From contig NZ_CP121684.1 in the NCBI RefSeq assembly GCF_029760935.1, positions 868,001 through 932,000 of the forward strand: DNA of 64,000 bases, in the 5' to 3' direction. The stretch's first letter is position 1, and each line of letters starts with the position of its first letter. The DNA comes from Lysinibacter sp. HNR (GTDB taxonomy: Bacteria > Actinomycetota > Actinomycetes > Actinomycetales > Microbacteriaceae). Positions 9,963 through 18,575 of this stretch are shown here, one piece after another. Below the pieces are notes generated by a model. That model was not told where the DNA came from. It ran no database searches and saw only the letters and a list, made by a program, of their open reading frames with translations. Both the position numbers and the translations under genes were made by a program.

Positions 9963-11288
9963 GTGAGTGAAAATACTAGACCTCGGAACACGGCGGATCT
10001 CAGCGTGGGTGAGGAGATTGAGCTTGACATTACCGGGGTTGCCCACGGTGGGATATTTATTGCGCGCCATGGGGGGCGCGTGGTCTTTGTCACCGACGCT
10101 ATCCCCGGGGAGCGGGTGCGGGTGCGGGTGACGGAGGCGCGCAAAAAAAGTTTTGTCAGGGCATCCGTTATTGAGGTTCTGAGCGGGTCGCCGCACCGCC
10201 GCGATCACGTGTGGGGTTCCGCCAGTATTGCGCTCGACCCTGCGCATCGTGCGGGTGGGGCGGAGTTTGGTCACATCGCCCTTGATGAGCAGCGCCACCT
10301 TTTGGGAACGGTGGTGAGCGATTCCCTCAAACGTTTTGCGGGGATTGAGCGGAGCGCCGTGATCGAGGCGGCTCCCGGTGATGACGAGCATAACGGGCTT
10401 GGATGGCGTACCCGCATGCGAGTGCACTCCGATGGTCGGGGAAGTGTGGGGCCGTATGTGTCTCGTACGCATACTGTCGTTTCTGTTCCCGACTATCCCT
10501 TGGCGCGTCCGGGCGCTGAGAGGGTTGCGCTCGAGTTGGGGTCTTCTATAGGGGACGCACGCTCATTTGATGTGGCAGCCCCCAGCCTTTCCGCGCCGTA
10601 TTCCATTGGAGTAGAAGGGACAAAACGAAGCTCACGCGGGAGCGGGGCGCGGATTCGGGAGAGCGTGGGGTCACGCGAGTTCGAGGTTTCGCGATCGGGA
10701 TTTTGGCAGGTGCATCGTGAGGCTCCGCGAGTTCTCACTGCTGCCGTGCAAGACGCAATCAGCCCGGCTCTTTTTGATCCCGCAGCGGATAACTTGGACC
10801 TTTACGGGGGCGTGGGGCTTCTTGCCGCTGCCGTTCTCGACGGCTTTGAGGGGGTGCGCATCACCACCGTCGAGTCAGACTCGATCGCCACGGAGTGCGC
10901 GGTAAGCAACCTGCGCGATGCTCCCGGGGCAACCGCTATTACGGCCCGTGTTGACCGTTTTTTAGCCGAGAGAGCGCGCGCGGCCACCCGAGTCGACCAC
11001 TCCCGTCTCCGTGCCGCCACGGTTGTACTCGACCCACCGCGCGCCGGTGCCGGAGCCGGTGTGAGTGAGTCCCTGCTGCGGATGCAACCCGCGCAGATAG
11101 TTTATGTGGCCTGTGACCCCGTGGCCTTTGCGCGTGATGCTAAGACCTTTGTCGAGGGCGGATACACGCTTACGGGGATACGGGGTTTTGATCTTTTTCC
11201 ACACACGCATCACGTGGAGGTGGTGGCCTCGCTGGTTCGTAACGACCTACTCGGTTTCGCGAATGTCCCCAAAGACGGCCGCGGCTGA
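9963..11288 (+). CDS. TRAM-domain class I SAM RNA methyltransferase (RumA/TrmA-like)
   Basis: A 441-residue protein starting at GTG 9963. Residues about 12-75 form an N-terminal TRAM RNA-binding domain (VGEEIELDITGVAHGGIFIAR). The C-terminal Rossmann methyltransferase has LDLYGGVGLLAAA, VLDPPRAGAG and the RumA/TrmA catalytic cysteine motif YVACDPVAFARD. It probably makes 5-methyluridine in rRNA or tRNA; the exact target cannot be read from sequence. The four-cysteine iron-sulfur motif of RlmD/RumA is not evident, as in many actinobacterial members. No clear Shine-Dalgarno precedes the start, so it may be leaderless. Its last 42 bases overlap the end of purK on the other strand. Confidence 0.9.
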   Translation: MSENTRPRNTADLSVGEEIELDITGVAHGGIFIARHGGRVVFVTDAIPGERVRVRVTEARKKSFVRASVIEVLSGSPHRRDHVWGSASIALDPAHRAGGAEFGHIALDEQRHLLGTVVSDSLKRFAGIERSAVIEAAPGDDEHNGLGWRTRMRVHSDGRGSVGPYVSRTHTVVSVPDYPLARPGAERVALELGSSIGDARSFDVAAPSLSAPYSIGVEGTKRSSRGSGARIRESVGSREFEVSRSGFWQVHREAPRVLTAAVQDAISPALFDPAADNLDLYGGVGLLAAAVLDGFEGVRITTVESDSIATECAVSNLRDAPGATAITARVDRFLAERARAATRVDHSRLRAATVVLDPPRAGAGAGVSESLLRMQPAQIVYVACDPVAFARDAKTFVEGGYTLTGIRGFDLFPHTHHVEVVASLVRNDLLGFANVPKDGRG

Positions 11289-12398
11289 GCGGGCGGTGTG
11301 GGTCACCGTCGTCATATCGTCACCGGTAACCGTCACATGACCCACTTTGCGGCCACGACGAGGAAGCTTACCGTAGCTGTGTATTTTTGCGTTGGGATAC
11401 CGGGTAAAGGCCTCAGGGTAGAGATCTTCCATAGTGCCCTCCGCGGGACCACCCAGCACATTAACCATCACGGTGTGTGGGCTGCGAAGCTCTGTGGAGC
11501 CGAGCGGTAAATCGGCGACCGCGCGCAGATGCTGCTCGAACTGACTTGTCACGGAGCCCTCAATTGTCCAGTGCCCACTATTGTGGGGTCGCATCGCCAA
11601 CTCATTCACGAGAATACGATTATCGGTGGTTTCAAAAAGCTCAACAGCGAGCACCCCGGTAACCCCGAGAGCGTCTGCGATGCGTCGGGCAATGTCGGCT
11701 GCCACCCGGGCAACCTCGCCCTCGGAGCCGGGTGCGGGAGCCAAAACCTCCGCACACACACCGTCTTTTTGTATTGTCTCCACAACAGCCCAGGTTGCAC
11801 TTTCTCCGCTGGGTCGTCGGGCGATGAGCTGTGCGAGTTCGCGGCGGAAATCGACGAGTTCTTCCACAAGAAGCTCACCACCCCTGCCGTCCTCGGCAAG
11901 CGTGGTAAACCAGTCTGCGGCCTCGGAAGCATCGGAGATCACCCGGACGCCTTTGCCGTCATAGCCACCCCGGGCGGTCTTCAGAACACCGCGACCACCG
12001 TGGCTCTCAAGGAAGCGGGCCAGAGCTTTCTGATCACTCACCCGCGCCCAGGAGGGTACTGGCAGTCCCAGCTCGGTGAGTTTTTCACGCATGAGGATTT
12101 TGTCCTGTGCGTAGAGAAGGGCGTCCGGCCCGGGATGCACGTGATATCCCCGGTGGACTAGTTCGCGAAGGATTGGTTGTGGAACGTGTTCGTGATCAAA
12201 CGTGACCACATCAACCGTTGCAGCAAAAGAGGCGACGGTCTCGAGGTTACGGTAGTCACCCACCCGAGTGGCCGCGAGTGACGCCGACATGCCGGGTTCT
12301 TCCGCGAGCACATGGATGCCCAGGCCGGTATTGATTGCCGGGGGGATCATCATTCGAGCCAGCTGCCCGCCGCCGATTACACCGATAGTTTGTGGCAT
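11247..12398 (-). CDS. purK: 5-(carboxyamino)imidazole ribonucleotide synthase PurK
   Basis: A 383-residue ATP-grasp enzyme of purine synthesis. It makes N5-CAIR from AIR, bicarbonate and ATP, the substrate of PurE (18066). The ATG start at 12398 follows AGGGG. Motifs are IGVIGGGQLARMM (N-terminal domain), KTARGGYDGKGV (ATP-grasp loop), ELFETTDNRILVNELAMRPHNSGHWTIE and the C-terminal VNVLGG. purK and purE are split here by about 5.6 kb of unrelated genes although their products act in consecutive steps. Confidence 0.97.
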   Translation of the reverse strand: MPQTIGVIGGGQLARMMIPPAINTGLGIHVLAEEPGMSASLAATRVGDYRNLETVASFAATVDVVTFDHEHVPQPILRELVHRGYHVHPGPDALLYAQDKILMREKLTELGLPVPSWARVSDQKALARFLESHGGRGVLKTARGGYDGKGVRVISDASEAADWFTTLAEDGRGGELLVEELVDFRRELAQLIARRPSGESATWAVVETIQKDGVCAEVLAPAPGSEGEVARVAADIARRIADALGVTGVLAVELFETTDNRILVNELAMRPHNSGHWTIEGSVTSQFEQHLRAVADLPLGSTELRSPHTVMVNVLGGPAEGTMEDLYPEAFTRYPNAKIHSYGKLPRRGRKVGHVTVTGDDMTTVTHTARSAAAVFGDIRETE

Positions 12399-12473
12399 GG
12401 TGACCCCTCAGGTGGTTTGATGGTGAATAAGTTATCTTTTCTATTCTCTCGCAAAACCCGAGAGCGTAAAAAA

Positions 12474-13079
12474 TCAGTTATTTACGGTGGATGATACGTG
12501 GTTGTCAGACGGATAGGCCGTGGGGAGGGTAGTTTCTGCGGCGTAAGAACGTTCGATGAGTTCGTGCAGCATCGACACGACCAACTCTGCCTGTGGAACA
12601 TCGTTAAGCTTCAGGACGGAATCTGAACCAACCGCGAGGTGGATCGTTCCCGACCGATACAGTCGCTGAATAGCGTTTGACCGCAATTGCACCTCGCGGA
12701 TCCGACCGAGTGAGACCTCCGAGCGTGACCGTACGATAACCCCGTGACGAATAATGATGCGCTTGGTGGTGATGGTAAACGTTGTACCGAGCCACGCGAG
12801 GTAGGGAAGAAGGCACAGCAGCAGGATGACCAGGGCCGCTCCTCCGAGCACGCTCAACTGTTGCCACTGCTCGCGAAACCACGAACCGTAAAAACCGGCC
12901 AGAGGGGCAACCACAAGGAGTACTATCGCGGGAAGAAAGAGGCGGCGTCCGTGGCGGCGCAGTCGGGCCAGCACAATTTCGGGTCGTACGTGGGCAGCCG
13001 TCGCCGGTTTAAGCGCCGCTTCAAGATTAGCGGCGCGGTATTCGGCTGACCCTGTGTCAGCGTTCGGTACGGATGCCAT
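12474..13079 (-). CDS. PH-domain (bPH2) membrane protein
   Basis: A 201-residue protein when started at ATG 13079. The frame stays open to a TTG at 13184, but that start lies inside the katA terminator hairpin, so I reject it. Two transmembrane helices (LFLPAIVLLVVAPLAG and GGAALVILLLCLLPYLAWLG) are followed by a bacterial PH-like domain (TFTITTKRIIIRHGVIVRSR, EVSLGRIREVQL), which is the YdbT/YdbS-like family layout. Its function is unknown; related proteins affect lipid or envelope stress responses. It is probably transcribed with purK downstream, 75 bases away. Confidence 0.8.
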   Translation of the reverse strand: MASVPNADTGSAEYRAANLEAALKPATAAHVRPEIVLARLRRHGRRLFLPAIVLLVVAPLAGFYGSWFREQWQQLSVLGGAALVILLLCLLPYLAWLGTTFTITTKRIIIRHGVIVRSRSEVSLGRIREVQLRSNAIQRLYRSGTIHLAVGSDSVLKLNDVPQAELVVSMLHELIERSYAAETTLPTAYPSDNHVSSTVNN

Positions 13080-13163
13080 GCCTCTATTTTTACAGCATTC
13101 AACCGTGCGTGGGGTGCCCGACACCACGGGTATCTGTCTAAATAGGGAAAACTCCTGGCTTAA

Positions 13164-13214
13164 GAGAGAAAACCCCGCCGACAAGGTATTCCGTGGGATA
13201 ACCTTGTCGGCGGG
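13164..13214 (-). terminator. Intrinsic terminator after katA
   Basis: A perfect 14-bp stem: CCCGCCGACAAGGT (13174-13187) and ACCTTGTCGGCGGG (13201-13214). Read on the minus strand it is followed by TTTTCTCTCTT (13172-13162), so it ends transcription of the furA-katA unit. Confidence 0.88.
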
Positions 13215-13256
13215 ATCTGTGCTACTTCGTCAGCGTGACGAATGTAGGGTAGCGCG

Positions 13257-14702
13257 CTATGCGCTTACCTGGGCGGTGATGCGAGCACCCAGGTTCCGGT
13301 CGACCTCGGTCCAGTACCAGAGGAAGCGTTTCTTAACTTCATCGCGGGTGAGGCTGTTGTACTGACCGACGAGGGTCTCCGTGAGACGTTCCCGCTGTGC
13401 ATCGTCAAAGACCTCGCGCACCAGTGTTCCCGCCTGCCCAAAGTCGTCGTCATCGGAGCGGAGGGTATATGCGGATCGCACAAGATCTCCATCACTTTCC
13501 CAGCCCACACCCTCGGCAGCCTTGTGCGGGTCCGCGGCGGGGCCGTTGGCTGAGTTGGGCGCGTAGACCGGAGTTTCTCCACCGGTGTAGAAATGACGCA
13601 TCGAGCCGTTTTTGGAGTACGAGTTAACCTCGCTGGTGGGACGGTTCACCGGCAACTCGTTGTAGTTGGTGCCGATGCGGTAGCGGTGTGCGTCCGCGTA
13701 TGAGAATATGCGGGCGAGTAGCATCTTATCGGGGCTCGCCTCAATACCGGGCACGAGGTGTGACGGGGCAAAGGCGGCCTGCTCGATCTCGCCGTGGTAG
13801 TTTTTGGGATTGCGATTGAGCTCGTACTCACCAACCGGAATCAACGGGTAGTCTGAGTGGGGCCAGATCTTTGTGAGGTCGAACGGGTTAAAACGGTAGG
13901 TCTTTGCCTCTTCGTAGGGCATAATCTGCACCGAGACACGCCAAGAGGGGAAGTTTCCGGCCTCGATATTGTCGTAGAGGTCTCGCAGATAGAAGTCGGT
14001 GTCCTCTCCCACAAGCTGTTGTGCTTCGGCATTACCAATGTTCTTCACGCCCTGATTGGAGTGGAAGTGGTACTTGACCCAGAAGCGCTCGCCGGCCGCG
14101 TTGATCCACTGGTAGGTGTGTGAACCGTATCCGTTCATCTCGCGCCAACTCGTGGGCAGACCCCGGTCTCCCATGAGATAGGTTACCTGATGGGCCGATT
14201 CGGGTGAAAGGGTCCAGAAGTCCCACTGCATATCCGCGTCACGCAGATTGGTGTGGGGTAGGCGCTTCTGCGAGCGAATGAAGTCGGGGAATTTGATGCC
14301 GTCACGAATGAAGAAGATCGGGGTATTGTTTCCCACGATGTCGTAGACGCCCTCCTCCGTGTAAAATTTCAGGGCAAAGCCGCGAACGTCGCGCCAGGTG
14401 TCGGGGGATCCTAGTTCTCCGGCAACCGAGGAGAAACGCTGGAGCAATTCCGTCTTGGTGCCCTTTTGAAAGAGGCTTGCGCGGGTGTATGCACTCAGAT
14501 CCTCAGTGACGGTCAGGGTTCCGAATGCGCCGCCCCCCTTTGCGTGGACAACACGCTCGGGTACGCGCTCGCGGTTAAACTGGGCCAGCTTCTCAACTAG
14601 GTAGTGGTCGTGCAGTACCACGGGGCCGTTGGGGCCGACCGTGCGTGAGAACTCGTCGGAGGCGACGGCCGCACCCGTGTTGGTGGTGGTGTGTTTAGTC
14701 AT
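13257..14702 (-). CDS. katA: Monofunctional haem catalase KatA
   Basis: A 481-residue small-subunit catalase that removes hydrogen peroxide in the cytoplasm. Family blocks are [17 protein letters not shown] (catalytic His), [20 protein letters not shown], the asparagine block [18 protein letters not shown], and the haem-ligand tyrosine region [17 protein letters not shown]. Length is normal for clade-3 catalases. It overlaps the Fur-family gene by 8 bases, forming a furA-katA operon, and ends in a strong terminator. Regulation by the partner repressor in response to peroxide is the usual arrangement. Confidence 0.97.
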   Translation of the reverse strand: MTKHTTTNTGAAVASDEFSRTVGPNGPVVLHDHYLVEKLAQFNRERVPERVVHAKGGGAFGTLTVTEDLSAYTRASLFQKGTKTELLQRFSSVAGELGSPDTWRDVRGFALKFYTEEGVYDIVGNNTPIFFIRDGIKFPDFIRSQKRLPHTNLRDADMQWDFWTLSPESAHQVTYLMGDRGLPTSWREMNGYGSHTYQWINAAGERFWVKYHFHSNQGVKNIGNAEAQQLVGEDTDFYLRDLYDNIEAGNFPSWRVSVQIMPYEEAKTYRFNPFDLTKIWPHSDYPLIPVGEYELNRNPKNYHGEIEQAAFAPSHLVPGIEASPDKMLLARIFSYADAHRYRIGTNYNELPVNRPTSEVNSYSKNGSMRHFYTGGETPVYAPNSANGPAADPHKAAEGVGWESDGDLVRSAYTLRSDDDDFGQAGTLVREVFDDAQRERLTETLVGQYNSLTRDEVKKRFLWYWTEVDRNLGARITAQVSA

Positions 14703-15156
14703 TGTCTTTCCTTTCGCAGGTAGCGCACAGACCTCGGAACGTAAGGTCTGTTTCGATAATTGTCATGCCGTGAGAACTTGAAGGGACGAGGCACGGTGCG
14801 TGCCCCACAACACAGTCGATGTCCTCCACCCGGCCGCAGCTCACGCACTGGACATGGTGGTGGTTATCTTTTGTACGGGTTTCGTATTGGGCGCTACTGG
14901 AATCGGCTAGGTCTACTCTCCTCACGATTCCCGCGGTCGTGAGATCCTTGGTAATCCCGTGAATTGCCTGAAGCGAAACCGTACTGAGTGTGTGGAGAAC
15001 ACCGCGATAAATGGTCTCGACGTTTGAGTGCGGGTTGTGATCAATAAACGTAAGGACGGCTATTCGTTGACTTGTTGCGCGCAGGCCCACCCGGCGCAAT
15101 TCGTTTGCCCAATCGGCATTTCGAGGATGAGTAACTGTGGTTTCAGCACTGAGCAT
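14695..15156 (-). CDS. furA: Fur-family peroxide-responsive repressor (FurA/PerR/CatR-like)
   Basis: A 153-residue metalloregulator beginning at ATG 15156. The N-terminal winged helix (about 15-90; [36 protein letters not shown]) is followed by the metal-binding dimer domain with [18 protein letters not shown] and the C-terminal [10 protein letters not shown]; the two CxxC pairs suggest a structural zinc site. Paired with katA in one operon, it is most likely the peroxide-sensing repressor of that operon. A dyad that fits a Fur/PerR operator lies 26 bases upstream of the start. Confidence 0.93.
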   Translation of the reverse strand: MLSAETTVTHPRNADWANELRRVGLRATSQRIAVLTFIDHNPHSNVETIYRGVLHTLSTVSLQAIHGITKDLTTAGIVRRVDLADSSSAQYETRTKDNHHHVQCVSCGRVEDIDCVVGHAPCLVPSSSHGMTIIETDLTFRGLCATCERKDND

Positions 15157-15181
15157 GGGGCAATGCTATCAGGTTATTTTT

Positions 15182-15198
15182 AGTAATTCATAATAACT
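15182..15198. promoter_or_regulatory. Candidate FurA/PerR operator upstream of furA-katA
   Basis: AGTAATTCATAATAACT is a 17-base imperfect palindrome with AT-rich 7-base arms around a 3-base centre, resembling Fur/PerR-type boxes in shape and base use. It lies 26 bases upstream of the furA start and just touches the birA stop codon. Autoregulation of furA-katA through it is an inference. Confidence 0.5.
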
Positions 15199-15982
15199 AG
15201 TGATTGTCTACAGCGCGTAAATGCACAACATCACCCGCGGAGACGATCAGAGGAGAGGACTCCCCACTTACCTCAACCACAAGACGTCCAGTGTTGTCAA
15301 TGTCCCGTGCAAGCCCCACTGGTTTCCTGCCGTCGGGCAGGTGAACTATTACGTGTTGCCCCAGGGTTGCGGAGTCTTGGCGGAGTGTGACGAGAGTTTG
15401 TTGCGGCGGACTGTCTGTGTCTTCCCGTTCGCTCAGGAGGGCATCGGTGCGGGCAAAAAGCTCGGTGAGGTAGTGTGCGAGTATCGTGTCAATATCAACC
15501 GAGCGCGCGCCCTGCAGTCGCAGAGAGGTCGCTGTGGCCGTGGGTAACTCTTCGGCGGACATCGTGAGATTAATCCCTGTCCCGATGATGATTGTGTCGT
15601 TTGGTCCGACTTCGCACAGGATCCCCGCGACCTTCAATCCGTCTATCTGTACATCGTTTGGCCACTTGACGGAGACCTGTGACCGAGGAACGAGAGGGCG
15701 TAGCGTTGCGGCTAACGCGCTTCCGGTGACGAGGGGAACCAGGCTGCGCAGTGAGGGGGCGATCCGGCATCTGAGTGCAGAGACCGCAAGGCTTGTGTGG
15801 GGTGGTGTAACCCACGACCTGTCTAAGCGCCCTCGCCCCGATACCTGATTATCCGTAGCCACAACGCTCTTGTCGGGGATGACGTCGATTTTGTTGAGGT
15901 GCGAAAGATGGGCGTTGGTTGATCCGACGCGTTCGAGCCAGAGGAGTTGTGGGGTGACTATTCTGCTGAGAGGAAGCTCCAT
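15197..15982 (-). CDS. birA: Biotin-[acetyl-CoA-carboxylase] ligase BirA
   Basis: A 261-residue group I biotin protein ligase. It activates biotin as biotinyl-AMP and attaches it to the EAMKM lysine of the carboxylase alpha subunit. Motifs are WLERVGSTNAHL, SGRGRLDRSWVTP (biotinyl-AMP loop), SVKWPNDVQIDGLKVAGIL and GTGINLTM. The N-terminal helix-turn-helix of E. coli BirA is missing, as is normal in Actinobacteria, so it is not itself a repressor. It lies divergent from the carboxylase beta subunit. A TACAAT box sits exactly where a leaderless start at this ATG would need it. Confidence 0.95.
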   Translation of the reverse strand: MELPLSRIVTPQLLWLERVGSTNAHLSHLNKIDVIPDKSVVATDNQVSGRGRLDRSWVTPPHTSLAVSALRCRIAPSLRSLVPLVTGSALAATLRPLVPRSQVSVKWPNDVQIDGLKVAGILCEVGPNDTIIIGTGINLTMSAEELPTATATSLRLQGARSVDIDTILAHYLTELFARTDALLSEREDTDSPPQQTLVTLRQDSATLGQHVIVHLPDGRKPVGLARDIDNTGRLVVEVSGESSPLIVSAGDVVHLRAVDNH

Positions 15983-15988
15983 AGTGAG

Positions 15989-15994
15989 ATTGTA
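15989..15994 (-). promoter_or_regulatory. Candidate -10 box giving a leaderless birA mRNA
   Basis: Minus strand TACAAT (15994-15989) matches the -10 consensus at 5 of 6 bases. Six bases separate it from the A of the birA ATG (15982), the spacing expected between a -10 box and the transcription start. No Shine-Dalgarno is present. The -35 region is weak. Confidence 0.45.
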
Positions 15995-16178
15995 TCGACG
16001 TCGTTTAAAACGTGTTCCCCCTCAGAAATCTTTGAAAGTCTGGCTTGTGTCTGCGCGGGGTACGAGGGTTGCTGAGGTAAAAAAAAGGGGTTTCGTAGAA
16101 ATAGTGAAGAAGATTCGGATTCTTTTGTAGAGGTTCTAATACCCCCTCGAGGCTGTCTTCCCGGGTAAAGTTGCAAGC

Positions 16179-17783
16179 GTGACCGCCAAAGAATCTTCAG
16201 CCGAACCCGATTTGTCCACCACCGCTGGTAAAATTGCAGATCATAGACTGCGATACAACGAGGCTGTGCACGAGAGAAACGCTAGAGCCGAGGCACGACA
16301 GCACCCCAAAGGTAAGATGACCGCTCGTGAGCGGATCGAAGAGCTGCTCGACCCCGGTTCTTTTGTCGAGTTTGATAAGTATGTGCGTCATCGCACCCAC
16401 TCTTTTGGTATGGAGGACAATCGTCCCTTCGGTGATTCGGTGATTACCGGGGCGGGAACCATTCAGGGACGTCAAATCGCCGTCTATTCCCAGGATTTCA
16501 CTATTTTTGGTGGGTCACTCGGCGAGGTTGCCGGGGAAAAGATCGTCAAAATTATGAACTTTGCGCTGAAAACTGGTGTGCCCATTGTGGGTATTCTTGA
16601 TTCCGGCGGGGCTCGCATTCAGGAGGGAGTTGTTGCCCTGGGTAAGTACGGCGAGATTTTTCGTCTGAACACCATGTGTAGCGGAGTGATTCCGCAGATT
16701 TCGATCATCATGGGTCCAGCCGCCGGTGGGGCGGTCTACTCTCCAGCTCTCACTGACTTTGTGATCATGGTTGATAAAACCAGCCACATGTTTGTGACGG
16801 GTCCTGATGTGATTAAGACCGTCACGGGTGAGGAAGTAAGCTTTGAGGAGCTGGGTGGGGCTCTTACCCATAATAAGACATCTGGGGTCTCTCACTATCT
16901 GGCATCCGATGAGGGCGACGCGCTGGACTACGCTCGCACGCTGGTCAGCTATCTGCCCGATAACAATATGGCTGAGCTTCCCGTCTACGACAGTAATACG
17001 GCTTTTGAGATCACAGATGCTGATCGTCGTCTTAATACCGTTATCCCGGACAGCCCCAACCAACCCTACGATATGACAGCCATCATAGAGTCGATCGTGG
17101 ATGGGGGAGACTTCCTTGAGGTGCAGCCCCTCTTTGCGCCGAACATACTGATTGGTTTTGGTCGGATGGAGGGTCGTACCGTGGGTATAGTGGCAAACCA
17201 ACCCAGTGTCATGGCGGGCACCCTGAACATTGAGGCCGGTGAAAAGGCCTCGCGCTTTGTGCGCTTCTGTGACGCTTTTTCTATTCCGATTCTTACGCTT
17301 GTGGATGTTCCGGGATACCTTCCCGGAACCGATCAGGAGTGGGCCGGTGTGATTCGTCGCGGCGCAAAGCTCCTGTATGCATACGCGGAGGCAACCGTGC
17401 CCATGGTCACCATTATCACCCGCAAGGCGTACGGTGGTGCATACATCGTGATGGGCTCGAAACAGCTGGGGGCGGATGTGAACATTGCCTGGCCTACGGC
17501 TGAAATTGCCGTAATGGGCGGTGCCGGGGCGGTGAATATTCTGTACCGGGCGGAACTCAAAAAAGCTGCGGAAAATGGCGAAGACGTGGAAGAGTTGCGC
17601 ACCCGCTTAGCCAATGAGTACACCTACGGTGTTGCCAGTCCGTTCTTGGCGGCCGAGCGGGGAGAGCTTGATAACGTGTTGGAGCCCGCCGGTACCCGTC
17701 TTGCGGTCCTCAAAGCGTTGCGGGGTCTGCGTGGTAAGAGGGCAGAACAGCCCACCAAAAAACACGGAAACATTCCTCTCTAG
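16179..17783 (+). CDS. Acyl-CoA carboxylase beta (carboxyltransferase) subunit, AccD5/PccB type
   Basis: A 534-residue carboxyltransferase subunit starting at GTG 16179. It moves the carboxyl group from biotin on the alpha subunit (7338) to acetyl- and/or propionyl-CoA. The two crotonase-like halves show the acyl-CoA and biotin oxyanion glycine pairs: [10 protein letters not shown] and [16 protein letters not shown] in the N-half, and [13 protein letters not shown] and [16 protein letters not shown] in the C-half. It belongs to the AccD4/5/6-PccB class; the position 2 specificity residue was not assessed. The following epsilon subunit gene supports a multisubunit actinobacterial ACCase. Confidence 0.95.
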   Translation: MTAKESSAEPDLSTTAGKIADHRLRYNEAVHERNARAEARQHPKGKMTARERIEELLDPGSFVEFDKYVRHRTHSFGMEDNRPFGDSVITGAGTIQGRQIAVYSQDFTIFGGSLGEVAGEKIVKIMNFALKTGVPIVGILDSGGARIQEGVVALGKYGEIFRLNTMCSGVIPQISIIMGPAAGGAVYSPALTDFVIMVDKTSHMFVTGPDVIKTVTGEEVSFEELGGALTHNKTSGVSHYLASDEGDALDYARTLVSYLPDNNMAELPVYDSNTAFEITDADRRLNTVIPDSPNQPYDMTAIIESIVDGGDFLEVQPLFAPNILIGFGRMEGRTVGIVANQPSVMAGTLNIEAGEKASRFVRFCDAFSIPILTLVDVPGYLPGTDQEWAGVIRRGAKLLYAYAEATVPMVTIITRKAYGGAYIVMGSKQLGADVNIAWPTAEIAVMGGAGAVNILYRAELKKAAENGEDVEELRTRLANEYTYGVASPFLAAERGELDNVLEPAGTRLAVLKALRGLRGKRAEQPTKKHGNIPL

Positions 17784-17791
17784 GGGGCGTT

Positions 17792-17998
17792 GTGAGAGAC
17801 TACGATTCTTTGCCCGATATTGACGCGCACTTTGTGACGCGGAATGTTACCGATGAGGAGAGGGCCGCCGTTATTGCGGTGCTTTCGGTACTGAAGGTTC
17901 AAGAAGCTCAGAAAGTGCACTCGGTGATAAGTGCGGCTCGAGAACCCTGGAAGAGGAGCCAGCGGGTTCCAGAGGGAATTCCGGAGCATCGCGAGTAG
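17792..17998 (+). CDS. Acyl-CoA carboxylase epsilon subunit (AccE-like)
   Basis: A 68-residue protein, GTG 17792, with AGGGGGCG just before it and only 8 bases after the beta-subunit stop. It has the small AccE pattern: an N-terminal beta strand (HFVTRNVTDEERAAVIAVLSVL), a helical middle and a C-terminal W-x-R segment (REPWKRSQRV). Epsilon subunits of Actinobacteria stimulate the alpha-beta carboxylase and are unrelated to other known proteins. Tight coupling to the beta subunit is the best evidence. Confidence 0.82.
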   Translation: MRDYDSLPDIDAHFVTRNVTDEERAAVIAVLSVLKVQEAQKVHSVISAAREPWKRSQRVPEGIPEHRE

Positions 17999-18053
17999 AA
18001 GATTTTTCGGTGTTCTCGGCGCTCCGTGACAGCGCTCACCCAGGCTCACAAAC

Positions 18054-18059
18054 TATTAT
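18054..18059 (+). promoter_or_regulatory. Candidate -10 box giving a leaderless purE mRNA
   Basis: TATTAT lies 6 bases before the A of the purE ATG (18066), so transcription would begin at the start codon. There is no usable Shine-Dalgarno, and no good -35 box at 16-18 bases. Confidence 0.4.
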
Positions 18060-18065
18060 CAAAGA

Positions 18066-18575
18066 ATGGCCAAGAATTCTATGCGTGAGCCCCGAGTCGG
18101 GGTCGTTATGGGCTCCGACTCTGACTGGCCGGTGATGAGTGATGCGGTCCAGGTTCTGGTTGAGTTTGGTATTTCTCACGAGGTAGAGGTTGTCAGCGCG
18201 CACCGAACCCCCGAGAAGATGATTGCCTATGGCCAGGCTGCGGCCGGTCGTGGACTTCGAGCTATTATTGCCGGGGCGGGCGGCGCGGCTCATCTGCCCG
18301 GTATGCTCGCGTCGGTTACGACCCTTCCCGTTATCGGAGTTCCCGTTCCTCTGGCTCGGCTTGATGGCCTTGACTCGCTTCTCTCAATCGTGCAGATGCC
18401 CGGGGGGATTCCCGTTGCAACGGTGTCAATTGGCGGTGCAAAAAACGCGGGGCTGCTGGCCGCTCGCATACTGGGTGCGACCGATGATTCCCTCTCCCGC
18501 AAGCTTTCTACCTACGCAGCCGAGCTAGAGTCCCTGGTGGAAGCCAAGAACGAGGCATTGAAAAATAGTCTATGA
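18066..18575 (+). CDS. purE: N5-carboxyaminoimidazole ribonucleotide mutase PurE
   Basis: A 169-residue class I PurE that converts N5-CAIR to CAIR in purine synthesis, following PurK (11247). It has the family motifs [25 protein letters not shown] (catalytic His), [12 protein letters not shown] and [22 protein letters not shown]. Length is normal. Its stop overlaps the start of the LCP gene by ATGA, so the two are coupled although their functions differ. Confidence 0.97.
   Translation: MAKNSMREPRVGVVMGSDSDWPVMSDAVQVLVEFGISHEVEVVSAHRTPEKMIAYGQAAAGRGLRAIIAGAGGAAHLPGMLASVTTLPVIGVPVPLARLDGLDSLLSIVQMPGGIPVATVSIGGAKNAGLLAARILGATDDSLSRKLSTYAAELESLVEAKNEALKNSL

Noticed and set aside
11298-12161. Plus-strand frames opposite purK (70 and 210 residues)
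   Set aside because: Shadows of purK; no ribosome site and no motif.
13080-13184. Upstream TTG start for the PH-domain protein
   Set aside because: It would place the start codon inside the katA terminator hairpin, and the additional residues look unlike a signal or domain.
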